A stretch of DNA of 33,885 nucleotides from Caldifarciminota bacterium UBA3073 (lineage in GTDB: Bacteria > Hydrothermota > UBA3073): assembly GCA_002366725.1 (NCBI GenBank), contig DFBT01000011.1, positions 1-33,885 on the forward strand. Reading direction: 5' to 3'. This document shows, piece by piece, positions 6,551 to 13,254 of the stretch. The notes under the pieces were generated by a model, which worked only from the letters and a program-made list of their open reading frames with translations, was not told the origin of the DNA and did not search any database. Both the position numbers and the translations under genes were made by a program. How positions within the stretch are numbered: position 1 is the first letter of the stretch; every line of letters starts with the position of its first letter.

Positions 6551-6973
6551 TTAACTTCTGTAGTCTGCTTGCCCCGTTGGAGCGAAGCGACTTTGCGGGG
6601 TAGTCTTTTGTTTAGATTTATAGTCCTCTATTGCCTTCCTCACCCCATCCTCTGCAAGAACGGAGCAGTGGAGCTTCTCCTCCGGGAGACCACCAAGTGT
6701 ATCTACTATCCTCTTATTTGTTATCTCGAGAGCCTCGTCGATCTTCTTTCCCTTTATCAATTCGGTAAGCACAGAAGAAGAGGCGATGGCGGCGGCACAG
6801 CCAAAGGTCTGGAACTTCACATCTACAATTCTCTCGTCCTTTACCTTTATGTACAATTCCATAATATCACCGCACACGGGCGATGTCACCTTGCCAACTC
6901 CATCGGCGTCTTTAATGACTCCCACATTTCTCGGGTTTCTGAAATGGTCCAATAGGGTTTTCGTGTATTTCAT
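6551..6973 (-). CDS. iscU: Iron-sulfur cluster scaffold, IscU/NifU N-terminal family
   Basis: 140 residues. It is the scaffold on which Fe-S clusters are built. The three cluster-binding cysteines are C34 (P-V-C-G-D), C59 (F-G-C-A-A-A) and C103 (L-H-C-S-V-L-A-E-D), with D36 after the first. The last ~18 residues, after D-Y-K-S-K, are unlike the family. They are encoded by DNA with CCCCG (6572-6576) and CGGGG (6596-6600) arms that looks like an intergenic repeat joined to the reading frame. No cysteine desulfurase gene is adjacent. The ATG lacks a Shine-Dalgarno site; the promoter at 7002-7030 gives a leader of only about 22 bases. Confidence 0.95.
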   Translation of the reverse strand: MKYTKTLLDHFRNPRNVGVIKDADGVGKVTSPVCGDIMELYIKVKDERIVDVKFQTFGCAAAIASSSVLTELIKGKKIDEALEITNKRIVDTLGGLPEEKLHCSVLAEDGVRKAIEDYKSKQKTTPQSRFAPTGQADYRS

Positions 6974-7001
6974 AGTTATTATTTAAATGCTGTTCTTGTA
7001 T

Positions 7002-7030
7002 ATTATATCATAAAAATCAACCGATGTCAA
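7002..7030 (-). promoter_or_regulatory. Sigma70-type promoter for iscU
   Basis: Minus strand: TTGACA (7025-7030), 17 bp, TATAAT (7002-7007), with TGA just before the -10 box (extended -10) and a run of seven T upstream of the -35 box. Confidence 0.92.
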
Positions 7031-7316
7031 GAAAAAAAGTGAGGGGGCTATCGAGCTATCAGGCTATTAGGTTATTAAGTAATTGAGTCATTTGGTCGTT
7101 GTAGATAGTCAACCTTACCCCGCCGACAGCGCGGTGAAAAGGATTTCCGTTAAGTCACCTCATAACCGTAACTCAATGCTTCAGCCTTGATTCAATTTTC
7201 AATCTTGGTGTTCTTTGTGCCCTTTGTGGTGAATAATACTACAATCTGAAATCTTAGTGCCTTTGTGGTAAATAATCTTCAATCTTTCAATCTTCAATTG
7301 TCAATTTTATGGGCTG
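7031..7316. other. Low-complexity spacer between uppP and iscU
   Basis: No gene is seen. 7048-7095 is a walk of degenerate octamers (GCTATCGA, GCTATCAG, GCTATTAG, GTTATTAA, GTAATTGA, GTCATTTG). 7199-7310 contains two copies of a (T)TTGTGGT(G/A)AATAAT phrase and a closing TTCAATCTTCAATTGTCAA run. That run recurs upstream of the histidine kinase gene (about 17808-17831). Confidence 0.7.
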
Positions 7317-8081
7317 TCATCGCAGTGCGATGAGGATGGATAGAATTCCTATGGCAAAGCAGTAGTATGAGAAAGGCCTCAGGGTGGTTTTCTTCAGAAA
7401 TGCAAGCAGAAATCTTATGGCAACCAGGCTGGTGAGAAATGAAACGAACGCGCCCACAAGGAGTGCAAAGGTGATGGAACTCCCCTTCACACTTGATATT
7501 TCCAACACCGCTGCACCCAGAATTGCGGGTATGGCAAGTAAAAATGAAAAATTTGCAGACGTGGTTCTGTCGAGCCCCAGAAATGTTCCCGTGCTTATGG
7601 TGGTGCCCGACCTCGAGACACCCGGCAATATCGCTATCGCCTGTCCAATACCAACTAAAATTGCATCTAAGAATCGTATTTCTTTTCTCTCTCTCCTCAT
7701 AAAACCCGATAAAAAAAGGATTACTCCCGTGAATACGAGGCATATCCCGATGAGCAGTGGGGAATCAAATATACTCTCAATATGATGGAGTAAGAGAACT
7801 CCAAATATCACGGCGGGTATGGTTCCCAGTATCAGAAACCATAAAAGTTTCAGATACTTCACATCCCTTTTGAACGGAGACAGAACTATACGAGATATGT
7901 CTCCCCTGAAGTAGACAATGAGCGCAAGCAATGTGCCAATGTGCATCATAGTCGCCATAAGTGTCCCCTCCTCAAAACCTAAAAAACCTCCAAGGAGGGC
8001 GAGATGTCCCGAACTGGAGATGGGAAGAAACTCCGTCACCCCCTGTACTATCCCCAGTATGATCGCCTTCAGAATATCCAC
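7317..8081 (-). CDS. uppP: Undecaprenyl-diphosphatase UppP/BacA
   Basis: 254 residues. This integral membrane enzyme recycles the undecaprenyl carrier by dephosphorylating C55-PP, supporting peptidoglycan and polysaccharide synthesis. The two signature blocks are clear: Q-G-V-T-E-F-L-P-I-S-S-S-G-H (13-26, with E17) and P-G-V-S-R-S-G-T-T-I, with about seven hydrophobic segments. The start is GTG 8081, chosen because M-D-I-L-K-A-I-I-L-G-I-V-Q-G fits the family. There is no Shine-Dalgarno site. It begins 47 bp after the amidase-like gene on the same strand, so the two may be co-transcribed. Confidence 0.97.
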   Translation of the reverse strand: MDILKAIILGIVQGVTEFLPISSSGHLALLGGFLGFEEGTLMATMMHIGTLLALIVYFRGDISRIVLSPFKRDVKYLKLLWFLILGTIPAVIFGVLLLHHIESIFDSPLLIGICLVFTGVILFLSGFMRRERKEIRFLDAILVGIGQAIAILPGVSRSGTTISTGTFLGLDRTTSANFSFLLAIPAILGAAVLEISSVKGSSITFALLVGAFVSFLTSLVAIRFLLAFLKKTTLRPFSYYCFAIGILSILIALR

Positions 8082-8128
8082 AGTTATAAAGAGTTATTCT
8101 GTCGCAAAGACAGTACCATCAATGGGTA

Positions 8129-9664
8129 TTATGTCTTTATCATCTTTTTGGTTGCCCTGAAATCCCCCGATCGCAGTCTTGCAAAATAGATTCCGGGAGA
8201 AACCTTCTCGCCGGTTTCATTTCGACCATCCCATACAACTTTATATTGTCCCGGATTCTTGTTCTCATCCACAAATTTCCATACAAGCCTTCCCGATATA
8301 TCATAAATGCAGAGCCATACATCCCCTTTCAACGCAATGGTGTAATTTATCGCGGTCCCTTCAAAGAAGGGATTGGGAAAGTTCTGGGACATTGAATAAA
8401 GCATCACCTGGTTTGTGTCAGACGGTTCCTCAACGCCATTCCTCCCCCAATACCATTTTCGCCAATAAGAATTATCGCTTTCGTCAGATTCGGACCAGTA
8501 ATAATCGGGGTCTGCCGTTATTTTAAGTGTATGCCATCCTTCACTAAAAGCATGTGTGTAGTCTTCTCTGACAATGTGATAACCATACCACAATCCTGGA
8601 TTGGACCAGGTCTCAATTCTACTATTATCAATGTAAAGTGCATATTTGACCTCATCGGGTAGATCGGCACATCCATCATTGTTTATTGCAAAATCTATGT
8701 AGGTGGGTTCGCCCGCTAAAAGATGAGGACCACTCGTGTAAGTCCCGCACACAGAAGATGCGATCAAGGGGGCCTCCCATCCGGGAGGAGTATAAGGGGT
8801 TAAGTTAGCCTGTGCTCCCGCACCATCTGGAATTTCAAAGAAACTCACTACAGTAAAGGGATTAGAGAAGGTGCCGTCAACCCAGTCTGTCCAGCTTATG
8901 TGCCAATGGTTTCTTGAATGTGCGTTACAATAAGCGTTATTCCCGCTCCCACCCACAACTATAACCGAATGTTTGTAACAATCGTCTTCATTGCCAAACA
9001 TGATAACATCACCCGCACCGATGCTATCTGGTGCATCGGGTATATGCTTATACTTGTATTTATCAATATCAAAACCATACCCCGTGTTAGCACCATCTGT
9101 CACCAGTCTTATCTTCACAGTCTCACCATCTACCTCATCCGACCAGAAAGAACTCAAACTCCCCGTATAACTTGATACAAGGTCATCTGATCCATCGTAG
9201 ATATGAACATAATCGTGATAATACTCCGTTTCAAATTGTAAAAAATGAACCTTCATTTTCAACGCACCGGATTTGGTTATTACCCAGGTGCTATCATAAT
9301 CGTCGGGATAAGGATGTTGAGAAGAAATATCGTACAATTCGTCATCCCAACCCACGGATTTCCGTGTTAAGGTTACATTTTGGTGCCACTCCAAATTCTC
9401 ACCCAGCCCCGGGTATGGCTGGTCGCCACATCTGACGATACAATGTCTGCCGTAAATGTTGTAACTGGGCCCATCTTTCAAATCAATTCCACCGGCAATG
9501 AGACATTGTGATACGAAGTTGGCACAATCAAGACCACCACAATCGTGGAAGAAGGAATTGCGAGAATTCCACCACTTGTTTGCGTAGCGCGTTGCCTGTG
9601 AGACATCGTATGCGCGGGCACCTGTCAAAGAGCCGAGAAACGCCACCGATACCATCAAAACCAA
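8129..9664 (-). CDS. Secreted amidase_6-like cysteine hydrolase with inserted CUB domain, CARDB domain and T9SS-type tail
   Basis: 511 residues from TTG 9664. The N-terminal NlpC/P60-like amidase_6 domain has D-C-A-N-F-V-S-Q-C with nucleophile C47 and its partner H232 in K-H-S-V-I-V-V-G. Between them, residues ~115-206 look like a complete CUB domain (H-P-Y-P-D-D-Y-D-S-T-W-V-I, F-x-T-E-x-x-x-D-Y-V-x-I-Y-D-G, G-Y-G-F-D-I). A CARDB-like beta-sandwich (~290-400) and a FlgD-like tail (~425-511; N-F-P-N-P-F, Y-D-I-S-G-R, P-G-I-Y-F-A-R) follow. The protein is probably exported and acts on peptidoglycan or peptides. The start is doubtful: GGAGGTG at 9714-9720 points to in-frame ATA 9709, which would give a signal peptide with basic n-region, while TTG 9664 gives none. 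Confidence 0.88.
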   Translation of the reverse strand: MVLMVSVAFLGSLTGARAYDVSQATRYANKWWNSRNSFFHDCGGLDCANFVSQCLIAGGIDLKDGPSYNIYGRHCIVRCGDQPYPGLGENLEWHQNVTLTRKSVGWDDELYDISSQHPYPDDYDSTWVITKSGALKMKVHFLQFETEYYHDYVHIYDGSDDLVSSYTGSLSSFWSDEVDGETVKIRLVTDGANTGYGFDIDKYKYKHIPDAPDSIGAGDVIMFGNEDDCYKHSVIVVGGSGNNAYCNAHSRNHWHISWTDWVDGTFSNPFTVVSFFEIPDGAGAQANLTPYTPPGWEAPLIASSVCGTYTSGPHLLAGEPTYIDFAINNDGCADLPDEVKYALYIDNSRIETWSNPGLWYGYHIVREDYTHAFSEGWHTLKITADPDYYWSESDESDNSYWRKWYWGRNGVEEPSDTNQVMLYSMSQNFPNPFFEGTAINYTIALKGDVWLCIYDISGRLVWKFVDENKNPGQYKVVWDGRNETGEKVSPGIYFARLRSGDFRATKKMIKT

Positions 9665-9727
9665 AACGACCCTCAGATTGAGAAGCTTTATGTGAGTGTA
9701 AGAAACTATCTTTCACCTCCGGTCTTT

Positions 9728-10543
9728 TTAATTTTTGGGAGTAAGTTTATTTAGTGCCTCCCTGGCGCGCCCCTTCACCTCCTCATCTTCGCCATACATC
9801 ACAATATCTGTCAGTACCGAAACGGCTTCTGCTGTTGATAACTCGCCCAAAAGCTCAATTGCTTCGTATTGTAAACCATCCTTAAATCTTTTTTTCTGTT
9901 CTTCTATCTCTTCCTCGGTCGCGTTTTCAAGTCCCATATACCCGGCCCAGTCTACCGTCCAGTTTTCTTTATCTTTTCCCTTTGCCAATTTAGTCAACAC
10001 CACAATTGGGTGTGATGTGTCTCCCAAAACAACGAGGGCTTTGGCGGCATTAAATTGAACATCTGTAATTGTATCATCCAATGCCTCTACCAATGCGGAC
10101 ACCGCCCCATCGTCTTCATTATATTTTTCTATAATCCCCATAGTACTTGCGGCACCCGCTCTATTTATTCCCCTGGGATTGTATGAAAGTACTTTGATCA
10201 GAACTGGCAGCGCCCGTAGATCCAGCGCTCTCTCTAAGTCCAGGAGGCATAATTCGAGAGAGCGTGAGTTTTTGTAATTCTGCTCAAGGAATTTTATGTG
10301 TTCGGGTACCTTGGGTAAATACATTTTCCTATATTCCTCGACCATCTCTTTCTTCACCTTTTCCATTCTCGCCGAATCGGTATCATCCGCTGTGGGCGTC
10401 TTGGAAACCTCGGCTGATTTAGCATTATCTCCCCTTACGCTCGACTCTCTTGCCATCGCAAAGCCCTTTGGAGTTATCAGCAAAACAAATAGACTTCCAA
10501 AAATCCCCACCACAAGCAAACTCGCCAAAACCTTCTTGTGCAT
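9728..10543 (-). CDS. Exported HEAT-repeat protein
   Basis: 271 residues from ATG 10543, which has GGGGGG five bases upstream; a 16-residue extension to 10591 is not favoured. The start M-H-K-K-V-L-A-S-L-L-V-V-G is a signal peptide or membrane anchor (to about residue 30). A charged low-complexity linker (30-65) and helical repeats of the HEAT/PBS-lyase type follow: A-L-P-V-L-I-K-V-L ... A-V-S-A-L-V-E-A-L-D-D ... D-V-Q-F-N-A-A-K-A-L-V-V-L-G-D and A-V-S-V-L-T-D-I-V ... R-A-R-E-A-L. HEAT repeats are protein-binding scaffolds; the partner is unknown. It lies 11 bp upstream of the amidase gene's ribosome site on the same strand, so the pair may be one transcript from the promoter at 10626-10654. 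Confidence 0.85.
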   Translation of the reverse strand: MHKKVLASLLVVGIFGSLFVLLITPKGFAMARESSVRGDNAKSAEVSKTPTADDTDSARMEKVKKEMVEEYRKMYLPKVPEHIKFLEQNYKNSRSLELCLLDLERALDLRALPVLIKVLSYNPRGINRAGAASTMGIIEKYNEDDGAVSALVEALDDTITDVQFNAAKALVVLGDTSHPIVVLTKLAKGKDKENWTVDWAGYMGLENATEEEIEEQKKRFKDGLQYEAIELLGELSTAEAVSVLTDIVMYGEDEEVKGRAREALNKLTPKN

Positions 10544-10625
10544 ATTATCCCCCCGAATTGTGTATTTTAAATATTGATGTTGGAACCGCAAAAACGAAAA
10601 AAATAAAACCTCGCTTTCTCAATAC

Positions 10626-10654
10626 ATTGTAATACATTTTTTTTCTCTTGTCAA
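10626..10654 (-). promoter_or_regulatory. Sigma70-type promoter for the HEAT-repeat gene
   Basis: Minus strand: TTGACA (10649-10654), 17 bp containing an A-tract, TACAAT (10626-10631). The leader would be about 75 bases. Confidence 0.85.
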
Positions 10655-10837
10655 CTAAAAATTTAAAAAAGTTTGACCATTCCACTTGGTCTGTATAGAT
10701 GAAGAGATTATTTCAGGCTGTGCACTACTTGCCTGACGCCGCCTTTACGAGGGGTAGACAGGTGTTAAATAATTATCCGCTTAATTCGTTTAATCCGCTG
10801 ATTTCTCTTTATCCGTGTAAATCCGTTGATTTTTTTC

Positions 10838-10866
10838 TTGACAGGACGGGATTTTTGTGATATAAT
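10838..10866 (+). promoter_or_regulatory. Consensus sigma70 promoter for rpmE
   Basis: TTGACA (10838-10843), 17 bp, TATAAT (10861-10866), with TGA before the -10 box and a seven-T tract before the -35 box. The leader to the rpmE ATG is about 168 bases, long for this window. Confidence 0.95.
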
Positions 10867-10936
10867 AAAAAACCATTTCTATATCAACATTTGTGTCTGG
10901 ATAAAACTGCAGAGGTAATATTAAATATCAAAATTT

Positions 10937-10961
10937 AACCCTGTCTGCCGACAGGCAGGTT
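10937..10961 (+). repeat. REP hairpin in the rpmE leader, terminator-like
   Basis: A stem CCTGTCTG-ccga-CAGGCAGG (eight pairs, one G-U) is followed by TTTGATTTTTG. It is a variant of the simple REP family placed inside the rpmE 5' leader, where it could weaken transcription. This reading is inference. Confidence 0.65.
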
Positions 10962-11041
10962 TGATTTTTGAATTTCTTTGCCTCTGTGTTCTCTGCGAAC
11001 TCTGCGGTTTATACATAACATCTTAGACCTGGAGGAGAGTT

Positions 11042-11251
11042 ATGAAAGATGGAATACACCCGAAGTATTACGATGCGACTATAACCTGTGCCTGCGGCAA
11101 TGTCGTACATACGAGGTCCACGGTGAAGCAACTTCATGTGGAAATTTGCTCAAAGTGCCATCCGTTCTTCACGGGGAAGCAAAAACTCGTGGATACCGCT
11201 GGAAGGGTAGAAAGATACGAGAGAAGATATGGAAAGAAGGCTAAAACTTGA
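11042..11251 (+). CDS. rpmE: Ribosomal protein bL31, zinc-binding type
   Basis: 69 residues, normal length. It is a component of the 50S subunit at the central protuberance. It opens M-K-D-G-I-H-P-K-Y-Y-D-A and has the cysteine pairs C-A-C-G (C16, C18) and C-S-K-C-H-P-F-F (C36, C39). Four cysteines mark the zinc-containing (C+) form. T-G-K-Q-K-L-V-D-T-A-G-R-V-E-R is the family end. The ribosome site GGAGGAG lies six bases before the ATG. The last 11 bases overlap tail-to-tail with the site-2 protease gene. Confidence 0.98.
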   Translation: MKDGIHPKYYDATITCACGNVVHTRSTVKQLHVEICSKCHPFFTGKQKLVDTAGRVERYERRYGKKAKT

Positions 11252-12275
11252 ATGGAGCGGGAACAAATGTAAGCGCAAATGCCACAAGCGATATTACACC
11301 TATTGCCTTATGTTTCTTGTCCAGGGGCTCGACCATATTCAACGGTGGGGGATGATGTACCCCCAGTATACTCACAAGGAATGCCCACACTATAAATCCC
11401 TTCCAGGAGAAAAAACCAAGAATCAGCAATATACCAATAACGGTCCATCCAACGACCTTATGCCTTTTACTGAACATTGCAAAAGATATGTGACCACCGT
11501 CCAGTTGTCCAACGGGAAGTAGATTTACAGCCGTTACAAACATACCTATCCAGGCTGCCCATGCAACGGGATGAAAGAGGAGTGCACTCCCGGAAGGTTC
11601 TTTGATAACAATATTTGTGAGAAAAAGGGATAGGATCGAATTGCCGAGTTGAATCGCCGCTCCCTTCTCAACATAACTCGAGGGAACCGTCTCGCTCAAA
11701 AGAAGTCCAATTACCATAGCGGGTATGGCAAAGACAAGTCCCGTGAGGGGGCCCATTGCCCCGACCTCAATGAGGGCATTCCTATTCTCCATCGGCGATT
11801 TGATACGGATCACGGCACCAAATGTGCCAAGTGGTGAGGGCGGGGGAACGGGAATAAAGTAGGGCAATGTGGCATTTATCCCGAGTCTCTTACAGGCAAA
11901 GTAATGGCCGAATTCGTGCGAGCCAAGGATGAATAAGAGAGTGAAGGAGAAAGGAATACCGTAAATGAGTCCTCCCGGAAAGGAAAAATCATGAGGTCTT
12001 GCGAGCATCCCACCCACCCAGAGAGTCGTAAACACGGTTGCAATAAACAAAGCCAGGTTTACCCAGTTTCTGGACCTCTTGGGCGGATTCCACTTGTACA
12101 GGTACAGCAGAATCTTACCATCTTCCCTCTTTTTAAGTATGGGAAGGAGCGCATATTCTGTCAGACGGTTCTTTAACAGGGAGAATGCATTGCCCGTTCG
12201 AGGAGTTACCAGGAAACTATTCTCGGTGAGCTTCTCATCTATCTCCATATATTGTTCTATTATATCTTCGACCAT
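11241..12275 (-). CDS. Site-2 protease-like M50 membrane metalloprotease
   Basis: 344 residues from ATG 12275. An in-frame ATG upstream at 12329 is ruled out because it lies upstream of the promoter. The zinc motif H120-E-F-G-H124 lies in one membrane segment and the third ligand D259 in N-L-L-P-V-G-Q-L-D-G-G-H in another. About eight hydrophobic segments are present, with an N-terminal soluble region of ~70 residues. The P-V-P-P-P-S-P-L-G-T-F-G-A block and G-A-M-G-P-L-T-G-L match the EGY1-like branch, whose members cleave within or near the membrane. The substrate is unknown and no anti-sigma gene is adjacent. Promoter spacing suggests a leaderless mRNA. Confidence 0.93.
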   Translation of the reverse strand: MVEDIIEQYMEIDEKLTENSFLVTPRTGNAFSLLKNRLTEYALLPILKKREDGKILLYLYKWNPPKRSRNWVNLALFIATVFTTLWVGGMLARPHDFSFPGGLIYGIPFSFTLLFILGSHEFGHYFACKRLGINATLPYFIPVPPPSPLGTFGAVIRIKSPMENRNALIEVGAMGPLTGLVFAIPAMVIGLLLSETVPSSYVEKGAAIQLGNSILSLFLTNIVIKEPSGSALLFHPVAWAAWIGMFVTAVNLLPVGQLDGGHISFAMFSKRHKVVGWTVIGILLILGFFSWKGFIVWAFLVSILGVHHPPPLNMVEPLDKKHKAIGVISLVAFALTFVPAPFKF

Positions 12276-12281
12276 AGTTTT

Positions 12282-12310
12282 ATTATAATACATATCCCTC
12301 AATATGTCAA
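12282..12310 (-). promoter_or_regulatory. Consensus promoter of the M50 protease gene, predicting a leaderless transcript
   Basis: Minus strand: TTGACA (12305-12310), 17 bp, TATAAT (12282-12287). Only six bases (AAAACT) separate the -10 box from ATG 12275, so the start point should fall on or next to the A of the start codon. Confidence 0.9.
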
Positions 12311-12339
12311 GAAAAAAATTTATCGGCACTGTAAACGGT

Positions 12340-12382
12340 TCGGCTGAGCGGCTCGGCTGAGCTCACCGAAGGCTCACCGAAG
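12340..12382. repeat. Inverted pair of tandem repeats
   Basis: TCGGCTGAGC occurs twice (12340-12349, 12353-12362), then GCTCACCGAAG occurs twice (12361-12371, 12372-12382). The second unit is nearly the inverse of the first, so the two tandem blocks can fold on each other in more than one register. The array lies between the M50 promoter and the next, divergently transcribed gene. Confidence 0.8.
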
Positions 12383-12396
12383 ACGGTGCCCAACCA

Positions 12397-13233
12397 ATGC
12401 AATCAATGGAAGAGGAATTAAATAAAATATCAAATAAGATAAGGGAAACAGAAAGGTGGATAAAGGGGTTACAAAAAACCCTGAAAAAGGCATTGCGCCT
12501 CGCAAAGGCTCCGCTTCAGAATATCTATAAAATAGAACCTTTGATGGGAGACCTCGAAGAGGCACTAAACAAGACACAGTTTGACAAAGATGCACTTCTC
12601 CAGGCAACAAGTATATTGAAAGAGTACATTGAAAGATTAAAAGACGATTTCAGATTCGACTTTTCGAAAAGACTCAATGAGGGGCTGCAGGAGAATGGTA
12701 TGGACCTTCGCGGCAACCTACCTGTACTTTACACGGGTTTTTACAGGATGGAAGTCGATTTCGTCGGCGGGAAGGTGCATATACTGTTCGGACCGGAAAA
12801 AATTGGGAAATGCGCGCTCTCGCCGGGGGAAATTATAGAGACACTGCAGAAGATAGATGACGGACTTCAAAAGAACTCGGTACCAGAGGATGAGCTTATC
12901 GATAGGTTATTTCAAGCCTGGAGAAGGGCAACACTTATGCTGCAAAAAGAGAGAATACCCGTAACCGCGGTTTTAACTGAACTCGCATTACTCCTTCAAA
13001 AGAGACAATTTTACGAAAACCCCTCGAAGAGAAACTACAGAGAGTATTCAAGACAGCAATTTGCATACGACATATACAGACTGAGAAAAAGGGGAATAAG
13101 GCAAATATACGGAAGGGAACTCCATCTTATAGCATCTACATTCGATGCCACGCGAAAGAAGATAGATTACATATGGATTCCCACGAACGAAAGGGGTGAA
13201 GGCACTAATTACTCTTATGTAACTTTCAAGTAA
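12397..13233 (+). CDS. Unrecognised coiled-coil protein heading the glycosyltransferase-protease-porX run
   Basis: 278 residues; ATG 12397 or ATG 12406, neither with a Shine-Dalgarno site. There is no signal peptide or membrane segment. Residues ~1-110 are charged and helical with heptad-like spacing (coiled coil). Residues ~110-140 hold a beta-rich block, L-Y-T-G-F-Y-R-M-E-V-D-F-V-G-G-K-V-H-I-L-F-G-P-E-K. The C-terminal third is basic (R-L-R-K-R-G-I-R-Q-I-Y-G) and ends N-Y-S-Y-V-T-F-K. No family is recognised. The next gene starts 21 bp after its stop, so it is probably the first gene of the plus-strand run, but position does not reveal its job. Confidence 0.75.
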   Translation: MQSMEEELNKISNKIRETERWIKGLQKTLKKALRLAKAPLQNIYKIEPLMGDLEEALNKTQFDKDALLQATSILKEYIERLKDDFRFDFSKRLNEGLQENGMDLRGNLPVLYTGFYRMEVDFVGGKVHILFGPEKIGKCALSPGEIIETLQKIDDGLQKNSVPEDELIDRLFQAWRRATLMLQKERIPVTAVLTELALLLQKRQFYENPSKRNYREYSRQQFAYDIYRLRKRGIRQIYGRELHLIASTFDATRKKIDYIWIPTNERGEGTNYSYVTFK

Positions 13234-13254
13234 TTCCTCTTCTCTCTGCTTCTT

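Larger units (their letters stand above)
10655..11041. other. Divergent spacer between the HEAT gene and rpmE
   Basis: No gene is seen. It carries the rpmE promoter (10838-10866), a simple REP variant in the rpmE leader (10937-10961) and phrases of dispersed repeats such as ATCCGTGTAAATCCGTTGATTT (split over about 10811-10832) and TCTGTGTTCTCTGCGAACTCTGCGG (about 10983-11007). Confidence 0.75.

Noticed and set aside
7318..7332. CATCGC/GCGATG hairpin at the uppP stop as a terminator
   Set aside because: Only six pairs with a three-base loop, inside coding sequence and without a T-run.
9528..9716. 62-residue ORF starting GTG 9716 behind GGAGG
   Set aside because: The GTG overlaps the GGAGG itself, leaving no spacing, and the product is an out-of-frame shadow of the hydrolase signal region.
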